A stretch of 64,000 nt of DNA from Spirochaetales bacterium (GTDB lineage Bacteria; Spirochaetota; Spirochaetia; Treponematales; Treponemataceae), in NCBI GenBank assembly GCA_030540405.1, contig JAUNWH010000006.1:20065-84064 (forward strand), written 5' to 3'. The notes beneath the pieces were generated by a model. That model ran no database searches. It saw only the letters and a list, made by a program, of their open reading frames with translations, and had not been told where the DNA came from. Shown in pieces: positions 44,468 through 51,286 of the stretch. The translations under genes were made by a program, and so were the position numbers. Within the stretch, counting starts at the first letter, position 1; the number at the start of each line of letters is the position of its first letter.

Positions 44468-45565
44468 ATGTTTGAACTGTTGATAGACAAGCAGATTGGT
44501 GAAGGATTTTTTACAAGTGGCATTACTCCAGATTATGTAAGAAGCGAGCTTGCAAAAGCTGGGGCTGGCGAGAATGTACGCATTACAATCAATTCACCGG
44601 GCGGTGATTTGTGGGATTGTATCGCCATCTATAATGTTATCCGCGACTTTGCAAGAAACCACAGCGATATTCAAATTACAACCTACATACAAGGTATGGC
44701 AGCGAGCGCAGCAAGCGTTATTGCACTGGCCGCCCATTCCGTTTCTTCTAAGAATAAAATCATTGTTGAAAATAACTCAATTTACATGATTCACAACAGC
44801 TGGAGCGTTGTAAGTGGTGACAGAAACGATTTGCGCACAAGCGCAGACGCTATGGAGCGTACAGACGATTTGATGGCGGCTGTTTACAGCGGCAGAACAG
44901 GAAAGAAAGTTTCTGAAATGAAAAATCTGATGGACGCTAAAAGCTGGTATTTTGGCAAAGAAATTGTTGAAGCCGGATTTGCGGACGAAGTGATTGAAAA
45001 CAAGAGCGAAGAAAAGCCGGAAGATTTTATTGCGGCAAAAAACATCTTTATTGTAAAAGCACAGACTTATGTTTTGGAAACTCAAAACGCAATGAAAAAA
45101 AATGCAGATAAAATGCAGGGGGCAAGCGCAAAGATTGCTGCCTGTTTGAAATTGGAAAGCGCGGGCGGCGCAAATAGCAGGCCCGACAAAAATAATATGG
45201 AGGGCTGCAAAATGACAGCTGAAGAACTTAAAAAGAGCAATCCCGATGTTTATGCGGCGATTGTTGCAGAAGGCGAAGCTAAAGGCGCAAGCGAGGAACG
45301 CGAACGCGCAAGCCGTCTTTTAGCTATGGGTGAAAAATGCGGTTGCACTGATTATGCCCTTGAATGTATCAAGAATAACGCCAATCCTACTGATTCGGCA
45401 GTTATTGATGCATTCATGGACAAAAAGCTTGCCGCACAGGTTGTTGCTGCACAAACGGAAGATGAAAAAAACATTCCGGAAGTTGTGCCGCCAAAAGACA
45501 GCACACAGAGAGACAATGCCGCTGTAATGGCTGCGTTTGACAAAGAATTAGGAGGACAACTGTAA
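44468..45565 (+). CDS. Head maturation protease (ClpP/SppA fold) with C-terminal scaffold
   Basis: 365 aa. Residues about 1-190 are a ClpP-like serine protease: INSPGGDLWD, catalytic Ser in GMAASAASVIA, His in YMIHNSW. Residues about 200-365 are helical and Ala/Glu/Lys-rich, like a lambda gpC/Nu3 scaffold. The stop overlaps the decoration gene ATG by one base. An internal start with a strong ribosome site lies at 45212. Confidence 0.88.
   Translation: MFELLIDKQIGEGFFTSGITPDYVRSELAKAGAGENVRITINSPGGDLWDCIAIYNVIRDFARNHSDIQITTYIQGMAASAASVIALAAHSVSSKNKIIVENNSIYMIHNSWSVVSGDRNDLRTSADAMERTDDLMAAVYSGRTGKKVSEMKNLMDAKSWYFGKEIVEAGFADEVIENKSEEKPEDFIAAKNIFIVKAQTYVLETQNAMKKNADKMQGASAKIAACLKLESAGGANSRPDKNNMEGCKMTAEELKKSNPDVYAAIVAEGEAKGASEERERASRLLAMGEKCGCTDYALECIKNNANPTDSAVIDAFMDKKLAAQVVAAQTEDEKNIPEVVPPKDSTQRDNAAVMAAFDKELGGQL
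45212..45565 (+). CDS. Nested scaffold protein (Nu3-like), in frame with the protease
   Basis: 117 aa from an in-frame ATG at 45212 preceded by GGAGGG with a 7-base gap. The product (MTAEELKKSNPDVYAAIVAE..) is the helical C-terminus alone. In lambda, scaffold Nu3 is made in just this way from within gene C. Assigned by layout and ribosome site. Confidence 0.6.
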   Translation: MTAEELKKSNPDVYAAIVAEGEAKGASEERERASRLLAMGEKCGCTDYALECIKNNANPTDSAVIDAFMDKKLAAQVVAAQTEDEKNIPEVVPPKDSTQRDNAAVMAAFDKELGGQL

Positions 45566-45969
45566 TGGGAAACATCACAGGCAATAGCCAGATCATCAAC
45601 CACGGGCCGGATGACTTGTTCATTGGCGACAATGAGTTTGCAAGCGAAGTTCTTTCTCTTGCGGCTGCTACAACTGCAAAAGACGGTTATGTTCTTGTGC
45701 GCAACGGTACAAGCGGAAAACTTGAACTTGCAGATGCTGTAAGCGGCCAGTGTTTCGTTCTTGCTACACGCGACGACCTTGTAAACACAAACACAAGCGG
45801 CGGTGCTGCAATGGACTTTTATGTTCGCGTTTGTATTGCTGGAAAAGTCAAGAAAAGCGGCGTAACTGTTGCCGGAACAGCTTTGACTGCTGCACAGGCA
45901 GACACTTTAAGAGCAAGCGGAATTCTTGCCCTTGATGTTACAAATATCGGAAAACAGGACAACCAGTAA
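45565..45969 (+). CDS. Head decoration protein (lambda gpD-like)
   Basis: 134 aa. The sequence GYVLVRNGTSGKLELAD, then a beta-rich core, and its place between protease and capsid genes match head decoration/stabilisation proteins. TTAGGAGGA precedes the ATG. It binds the capsid surface after expansion. Confidence 0.78.
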   Translation: MGNITGNSQIINHGPDDLFIGDNEFASEVLSLAAATTAKDGYVLVRNGTSGKLELADAVSGQCFVLATRDDLVNTNTSGGAAMDFYVRVCIAGKVKKSGVTVAGTALTAAQADTLRASGILALDVTNIGKQDNQ

Positions 45970-45999
45970 CGGTTGTTCTTACCAACAGGAGAAAAACAA

Positions 46000-47085
46000 A
46001 TGGACTTTTTAAAAAGAGTTTTGAAAATGTTCACAGATGACGCGCGGATGCAGAAGCGCGGATTCTTTACAACCTTCTTCAAGACAACTGAAGAAGATTA
46101 TACAAACGCAGAATACGTTGAAATCGACATTGAACGCAGCGGAAACAAAGTTGCGCCAGTTCTGAAAGACCACAGAACAGGCGGTGTTATTGTTGACGAC
46201 GATATTTTTACAGAAAAACGGTTTAAGCCGCCTTATTCTTGTTTGAAACAGCCTGTTCCGCTTTATGACCTTATGCAGCGTCAGCCGGGCGAAAGAGACG
46301 ATGACGCAACTATTGGTTCATGGTTCGCACGCCTTGTCGCAAAAATCAAGAAGGCACTTTCTAAATTCCATCGTATGTTCAAAGAACAGATTGAATTGCA
46401 GTGCGCACAGATTATGCAGACAGGTATTGTTCAGCTTTCAGACGAAAACGGAAATATCGTTTATGACCTTGACTTCAAGATGAAGTCAAGCCACAAGCCT
46501 ACAGTTTCTGTTGCATGGAGTTCTTCAAACGCTGCCCCTCTTGCGGATTTGGAAGCACTTTGTGACGCTATCAACGATGACGGAAAAAGCGACCCTGCCA
46601 TTGCGATTTTCGGACGCAATTCATGGAACTATGCAATCAAAAACCAGGATTTCAAGGATGCCGTTAAAAAGGACGGCATGAACTTAGGCCAGCTTTCACC
46701 AGCCTTGAAAAATCGCGGTGGCCGTTACATGGGCTATGTTGACGTTGGTTCTTACCGCCTTGAACTTTGGGTTTATAACGACAGCTACGAATCTTTCAAG
46801 GGTTCAACTCTTGCAAAGTTTATGGGCGCAGACAAGGTTATTGTTACTGCCGCTGTTGAAGATTTGGACTTCAGAATTGTATTCGGCGGAGTGCCGACAG
46901 CCGGCATGAAAGAACCGTTTGCAGCCATTGTTCCGGCAGAAGTTACTTATGACGGTTTTGCACGCATTCATAACCGCGTCTGGTACGATGAAAACGGCGA
47001 TACATACACTGCTGAAAGCAAGATGCGCGCTTTGGCTATTCCAGTTTCCATTGATAAATTCGGTTGTTTGACAACCACAGTTTAA
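46000..47085 (+). CDS. Major capsid protein (lambda gpE family)
   Basis: 361 aa from the ATG at 46000, with CAGGAG upstream; an earlier in-frame start at 45973 is less likely. The features IERSGNKVAPVLKDHRTGG, YSCLKQPVPLYDLMQRQPGE and FGGVPTAGMKEPFAA match gpE-type capsids. It builds the shell around the GpA-packaged genome. Confidence 0.85.
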   Translation: MDFLKRVLKMFTDDARMQKRGFFTTFFKTTEEDYTNAEYVEIDIERSGNKVAPVLKDHRTGGVIVDDDIFTEKRFKPPYSCLKQPVPLYDLMQRQPGERDDDATIGSWFARLVAKIKKALSKFHRMFKEQIELQCAQIMQTGIVQLSDENGNIVYDLDFKMKSSHKPTVSVAWSSSNAAPLADLEALCDAINDDGKSDPAIAIFGRNSWNYAIKNQDFKDAVKKDGMNLGQLSPALKNRGGRYMGYVDVGSYRLELWVYNDSYESFKGSTLAKFMGADKVIVTAAVEDLDFRIVFGGVPTAGMKEPFAAIVPAEVTYDGFARIHNRVWYDENGDTYTAESKMRALAIPVSIDKFGCLTTTV

Positions 47086-47095
47086 GAGGTAAAAC

Positions 47096-47416
47096 ATGGC
47101 AGCGACTAAAGTTTATGAGATTGCTGATGGCACAGCCATCACATCAAAAGGTGTAATTCTTGTTGAAGGACAGGAAGTTACAAAAGACGATTTTCTTTCT
47201 GAAGAAGTTTTTAACAAGCTTGTAAAGGCAAAGAAAATCGTACAGGTTACAAGCACTGGCAAAAAACCTGCAAGCACTGACAAAGCAGCTTCAAACCCCA
47301 CTTCTTCTACAGGTGCCGTAGATACTGAAGCAGAGGACACAAACCCTAAATCTGATTCCAAAGACGATTCAGACAAGGGCGGCGACGCAGGCAACAATGC
47401 CAGAGACGCACAGTAA
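47096..47416 (+). CDS. Phage head-region protein of unknown function
   Basis: 106 aa. A compact N-terminal part (GVILVEGQEVTKDDFLSEE..) is followed by a disordered Ser/Asp/Lys tail. AGAGGTAAAAC precedes the ATG. By position it corresponds to the small gene after the capsid in Mu-like phages (Mu gp35 place). Confidence 0.55.
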   Translation: MAATKVYEIADGTAITSKGVILVEGQEVTKDDFLSEEVFNKLVKAKKIVQVTSTGKKPASTDKAASNPTSSTGAVDTEAEDTNPKSDSKDDSDKGGDAGNNARDAQ

Positions 47417-47418
47417 AA

Positions 47419-47805
47419 ATGGGTTTAAGAGAACTTGCGCAGAAGGATGCGGCCCACACGATTGAGGGCAAGCAGGCCGGAAACACTGTCTTTACTCTTA
47501 GCGACAAAGCCGGGCATTCGTGGGATATAACCGGGTTTGTTGGAGACATCGGCTATTCTGTTGATACAGAGGGAAACCGTGTCGCAGGGCGGACAGTGTG
47601 CGCAAGTTTTCTGGCAAACCGCGTGCAAATTGGCGGCAAAACCGTAAGCCCTGCCCCCGGCTGGAAACTTGTTTACAGGAATCTGGACGGAGAGACGCAG
47701 GAAAGCAATGTTGTTTTTGCAGAGCCGGACAGAACGATTGGGATTGTCCGGGTATTTCTTAGCTTGGATATGAGCGGAACGGAACAGGCAGTGAATAATG
47801 ATTGA
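47419..47805 (+). CDS. Phage connector-region protein
   Basis: 128 aa, beta-rich, no known motif. Starts 2 bp after the previous stop and overlaps the next gene by 8 bp. Position matches the head-tail connector gene of Mu-like phages (Mu gp36 place). Role inferred from order only. Confidence 0.5.
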   Translation: MGLRELAQKDAAHTIEGKQAGNTVFTLSDKAGHSWDITGFVGDIGYSVDTEGNRVAGRTVCASFLANRVQIGGKTVSPAPGWKLVYRNLDGETQESNVVFAEPDRTIGIVRVFLSLDMSGTEQAVNND

Positions 47806-48433
47806 ATGCGAGTGCAAAGAGCTTTTGAGCGAGCCGGATAACATCGAATATATCCGCGACCGGATAGGGGCAATTTTAAGCGCAGAACTTACCAATCAGT
47901 TTGCGCTTGCACAGGAAGCAGCCGACCCTGCCGCCCGTGACTACAATATTGGTGTTTACATTGAAAATGACGACCCCTTGCAGCTTATTGACGCAGGGGC
48001 AAGTCCTTTTCCACTTGTGAATCTTTCTTTGGTAAGCACGGAAAAGGACAGCGGAAGCACAAGCATAAACAAGCACAACATGAGCGCAACTTTTTTACTT
48101 GATGTTTATGCTACGGGCAACACAGAAAGCGGAGAGAATGCGGCCATGCGTGCAAGCCTTAAAGCCTGGAAAGCAGCGCGTATTGTTAGAAACATTCTTT
48201 GCGCTGAAAACTACGCATATTTTAAGATGCGCGGGATTGTGAGCGGGCGCGACATTGTGAAGTTTGAAGCGGGAAACCCGGCAAACGCAAGCGCAGCTTT
48301 GAGAGTGAAAATCGTACGCATTACTTTGAATGTGGATTACATAGAGGGTGTGGCAATCAGCGAGGGTGAGGAACTTGAACTGTTTGAGGCAAAAATAAGC
48401 GACAAAGACGGCAGAGTGCTTGTCGAATTCTAA
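47798..48433 (+). CDS. Probable tail-terminator protein (Mu gp37 position)
   Basis: 211 aa. The segment STSINKHNMSATFLLDVYATG and the long beta-rich fold resemble phage gp37/tail-terminator proteins. It lies directly before the sheath gene, as in Mu. Its start overlaps the preceding gene by 8 bp. Confidence 0.55.
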   Translation: MIECECKELLSEPDNIEYIRDRIGAILSAELTNQFALAQEAADPAARDYNIGVYIENDDPLQLIDAGASPFPLVNLSLVSTEKDSGSTSINKHNMSATFLLDVYATGNTESGENAAMRASLKAWKAARIVRNILCAENYAYFKMRGIVSGRDIVKFEAGNPANASAALRVKIVRITLNVDYIEGVAISEGEELELFEAKISDKDGRVLVEF

Positions 48434-48452
48434 TATAAAAGGAGCAAAGAAA

Positions 48453-49922
48453 ATGGGTGTAAGTCCTAGCACTATTTCAAGAATCACTGGTCTTGAAACG
48501 CATTACAAAAACTTTAACACCGGAAATGCCGCAATGCTGCCGCAACAGCTTGCGATTATTGGACAGGGAAACGACGATGCCGTCTATTCTCTTGACAAGT
48601 ATGAAATTGAAGGAAGCGCAGACGTTGTTGCACAGAAGTACGGCTACGGAAGCCCCCTTCACCTTGCGGCGTTGCAGCTTTTTCCAAAAGCCGGAGCAAT
48701 GGCCACATTCCCGGTTTACATTCTTCCTGTCGCAAAGGGCGCACAGTGGACTAAGGCACAGGGAGAAATCCTTGTAACTGGAGAAGCCACAAAAGCCGGA
48801 AGCGGAACAGTGAGCGTTGGCGGCGTGGATGCGGAATTCAGCGTTGCAAAGGGGGCAAGTGCTTCTGAAACAATGGCTGCAATCGTTTCTGCTATCAATG
48901 CCGTTCTTGAAATGCCAGTTGCTGCGGCTGTTACAGCAGCTTCTGGAGATGTGCCGGAGCATATTACTTTGACCGCAAAATGGAGCGGCGTACTTGGAAA
49001 CAGCATCACCATTGTAATGGACGCTGATTTACCGGGCTTGACCGTGGCAATTACTGCATTTGCAGACGGAGCAGGAACACCCGATGTTACAAGCGCACTT
49101 GAAAAAATCGGTCAGAAATGGATTACATTTGTGCTTTCTACTTTTGATTACAAAGCAGGAAGCATTCTTGATACATACCAGACATGGGGAGAAGGCCGCT
49201 GGAGCGTTTTGCAGAAAATGCCTTGTATTGTTGCGCACGGTTGTACAGACAACTACACAACACGCACTGCAATCACGGACGAACGCAAAAACGACTACAT
49301 TAACTTTTTAATTCCCAGCGTTGGTTCGCCGGAATTACCTTTTGTCGTTGCTGCAAAAGGTCTGCTTAACGATATTATCACAACTGCGGATTCAAACCCG
49401 CCGCAGAATTATAAGGGTCAGCTTACAGGGCTTAAAGCCGGAAGCGATGAAGCACAGGAAAGCCCGCAGATCCGCAACCAGTCCATTCTTAAAGGCGCGT
49501 CAAACAACATTAAGAGCGGAAACGTTGCGGAACTGAACGACATCGTAACATTCTACCATCCGGATTCAGAAGGCAAATATCCTGGCCGCCGCTATGTTGT
49601 GGATGCGGTCAAGCTCATGAACATTGTCTACAACTGCCGCCTTATCACGGAAAGTGACGAGGTCAAGGGCGCGCCGCTTGTGCCGGATTCGCAGGTTACG
49701 ACAAATCCAAAGGCGATAAAGCCAAAGACTGTTAAAGGCTGGCTTGCAAACCTTGCGCACTCTCTGGCATTGAACGCTATTATCAGCGATGAAGATTTTA
49801 CAAAAGAAAATCTTACAGTCGGAATCAACAGCGAAAACCCTAAGCGCGTTGATTACGTGTTTCCGTGCAAACTTTCCGGCAACGTGGAAGTTATCAGCGG
49901 CGATATTTATTTTGGCTTTTAG
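48453..49922 (+). CDS. Contractile tail sheath protein (Mu gpL-like)
   Basis: 489 aa from the ATG at 48453 with AAAGGAG upstream; a start at 48420 would lack a ribosome site. Sheath hallmarks include the N-terminal GLETHYKNFNTGNAAMLPQQ, the variable surface domain around residues 95-200, and the C-terminal PKRVDYVFPCKLSGNVEVIS. It proves a contractile (myovirus) tail. Confidence 0.88.
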   Translation: MGVSPSTISRITGLETHYKNFNTGNAAMLPQQLAIIGQGNDDAVYSLDKYEIEGSADVVAQKYGYGSPLHLAALQLFPKAGAMATFPVYILPVAKGAQWTKAQGEILVTGEATKAGSGTVSVGGVDAEFSVAKGASASETMAAIVSAINAVLEMPVAAAVTAASGDVPEHITLTAKWSGVLGNSITIVMDADLPGLTVAITAFADGAGTPDVTSALEKIGQKWITFVLSTFDYKAGSILDTYQTWGEGRWSVLQKMPCIVAHGCTDNYTTRTAITDERKNDYINFLIPSVGSPELPFVVAAKGLLNDIITTADSNPPQNYKGQLTGLKAGSDEAQESPQIRNQSILKGASNNIKSGNVAELNDIVTFYHPDSEGKYPGRRYVVDAVKLMNIVYNCRLITESDEVKGAPLVPDSQVTTNPKAIKPKTVKGWLANLAHSLALNAIISDEDFTKENLTVGINSENPKRVDYVFPCKLSGNVEVISGDIYFGF

Positions 49923-49938
49923 GCTAAGGAGTTGAAGG

Positions 49939-50316
49939 ATGGCAAAAGCAGGAAGCGCATTTGAAAGCATAACTTTGAACGGAAGAAACTTCACTTGTGA
50001 CAGCGAGAGCGAGCCGGAAGTTGACCTTGCAACTTATTCAAACGAAACGGCGGCAAACACTGACGGAACTTTCCGGATTAAGAAGACACGCAAGGTTCAG
50101 TCTATCAGCGGTGTTGAGATTGCGGTTGACCCCGCGCTTGGCGACCTGGGCTTTGTGAACGACCTGCAGAACAAACTTGAGCCTTTTTCTTTCATGGCTA
50201 CAAGGGTGGACGGCGGCGTTTATTCGGGCGAAGTTACGCTTGTTGACGATGTGAAGTACAAGGAAAAAGACGGAACAATGGAGCTTTCCATTGAGGGAAG
50301 AATCGAAATGCTGTAA
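49939..50316 (+). CDS. Tail tube protein (Mu gpM-like)
   Basis: 125 aa. The start AFESITLNGRNFTCDSESEP and the beta-rich fold are typical of Mu-type tubes, which lie directly after the sheath gene. AAGGAG precedes the start. It forms the inner tube pushed out on contraction. Confidence 0.82.
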   Translation: MAKAGSAFESITLNGRNFTCDSESEPEVDLATYSNETAANTDGTFRIKKTRKVQSISGVEIAVDPALGDLGFVNDLQNKLEPFSFMATRVDGGVYSGEVTLVDDVKYKEKDGTMELSIEGRIEML

Positions 50317-50322
50317 CAAAAG

Positions 50323-50346
50323 CCGACTACTCATGTGAGTAGTCGG
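50323..50346. terminator. Phage palindrome, copy 7 (CATGTG variant, terminator-like)
   Basis: CCGACTACTCATGTGAGTAG.. is a 24-bp palindrome followed by AGATTTTTATTTTT, between tube and chaperone genes. It may lower transcription of downstream genes relative to sheath and tube. Confidence 0.65.
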
Positions 50347-50372
50347 AGATTTTTATTTTTGAGGATAGCAAA

Positions 50373-50804
50373 ATGGCAGAAGAAAAAGCAACGATGAGCG
50401 CAGAGCTTGCAGAACAGGAATTCAACGAATGGGCAGAAAACATGGGCCTTGAAGTTGAAGCGGACGAAAGCAGAAGCGAAATGAACGAAACACTGCTTTC
50501 CAGCGGAAAGAAACTTTTTATTCGTGCGCTTACAAAAGGAAGTGCCGTTATAAACGACAACGGAAACCTTGTTTACACAGTTTCAAGATTCAGCCCGGAA
50601 GGTTACAAATATACAGAGGTAGAAATCAACATTCCTTCACCTAGAGCCTTTGCAGCCGCGGGGAAAAAGGGAAATGACGGAACACAGAAGGCCCTTTCCA
50701 TTGCAAGCAGCATGACCGGGAAAGATACAGGCTGGTTCTTGAATCTTGGCTTGCCGGATTTTAAATTCTTTATGGGGATTGTCGGACTTTTTTTGATGGA
50801 TTAA
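50373..50804 (+). CDS. Tail assembly chaperone, short form (Mu gp41 position)
   Basis: 143 aa, acidic at the N-terminus. TTTGAGGATAG precedes the ATG. Position between tube and tape measure identifies it as the tail chaperone. Near its end is T7G (50788-50795), a slippery site read T TTT TTG, which would shift ribosomes into the -1 frame. Confidence 0.72.
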   Translation: MAEEKATMSAELAEQEFNEWAENMGLEVEADESRSEMNETLLSSGKKLFIRALTKGSAVINDNGNLVYTVSRFSPEGYKYTEVEINIPSPRAFAAAGKKGNDGTQKALSIASSMTGKDTGWFLNLGLPDFKFFMGIVGLFLMD

Positions 50805-51016
50805 CCGTAGCGGTTGCGGTTGAGGGCAAAGAAAGAAAAGTTAAGGCTGCCGCTGGCGTTCCTGTAATGATTAGGGAAATATATCAGAATTACCATCTTC
50901 CAATGAAGCCGGATGAACTTTCATTGGAAGATTTGCTGTTTTGGTACGAACCGTTAATTCCTAGTTTGATTCAGATGCAGAAGGAGTTGAAAAAGAATAA
51001 GAATCGAAACTCTTGA
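50373..51016 (+). CDS. Tail assembly chaperone, long form by -1 frameshift
   Basis: After a -1 slip at 50789-50795 the frame stays open to TGA 51016, giving about 214 aa. The added part (GLTVAVAVEGKERKVKAAAG.. to LLFWYEPLIPSL) is good protein sequence and has no ribosome site of its own. This is the G/GT arrangement of lambda and the gp41/gp42 layout of Mu-like phages. Confidence 0.7.
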
Positions 51017-51251
51017 TTCGGTTTTTGCTGTTTGTCGGTTCTTTCAATTCTAACAAGATGCCAACAAAGCCGATGAAAACACAGATTGCAGGGATAAACC
51101 AAAGTTTTTCAAATCCATGCCCAATAAGGAAGCAAAGAGCTGTGAGCACAAGAAAAAAGACAGTGAATATAATTCCTGCAATAACTACAGCTTTTTTGCG
51201 ACCTTCCAAAAGAGATTTCTGCATGTTTTGCGGTAATTCGTTAAACTTCAT
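50961..51251 (-). CDS. Minus-strand membrane protein inside the tail operon
   Basis: 96 aa. Two transmembrane helices (VVIAGIIFTVFFLVLTALCFL and LWFIPAICVFIGFVGILLEL) follow a short polar N-terminus. It is antisense to the end of the chaperone long form. A consensus promoter ends 6 bp before its ATG, with no ribosome site, so a leaderless lysogeny-expressed product is implied. By size and place it could be a superinfection-exclusion or immunity protein; that is inference. Confidence 0.68.
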   Translation of the reverse strand: MKFNELPQNMQKSLLEGRKKAVVIAGIIFTVFFLVLTALCFLIGHGFEKLWFIPAICVFIGFVGILLELKEPTNSKNRIKSFDSYSFSTPSASESN

Positions 51252-51257
51252 ACTTTG

Positions 51258-51286
51258 ATAATAAGGCGGTTTTTGAAATATGTCAA
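51258..51286 (-). promoter_or_regulatory. Consensus sigma-70 promoter on the minus strand
   Basis: TTGACA (51281-51286), 17 bp, TATTAT (51258-51263), then 6 bases to the ATG at 51251. The -35 hexamer overlaps the start codon region of the tape-measure gene on the other strand. Confidence 0.75.
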
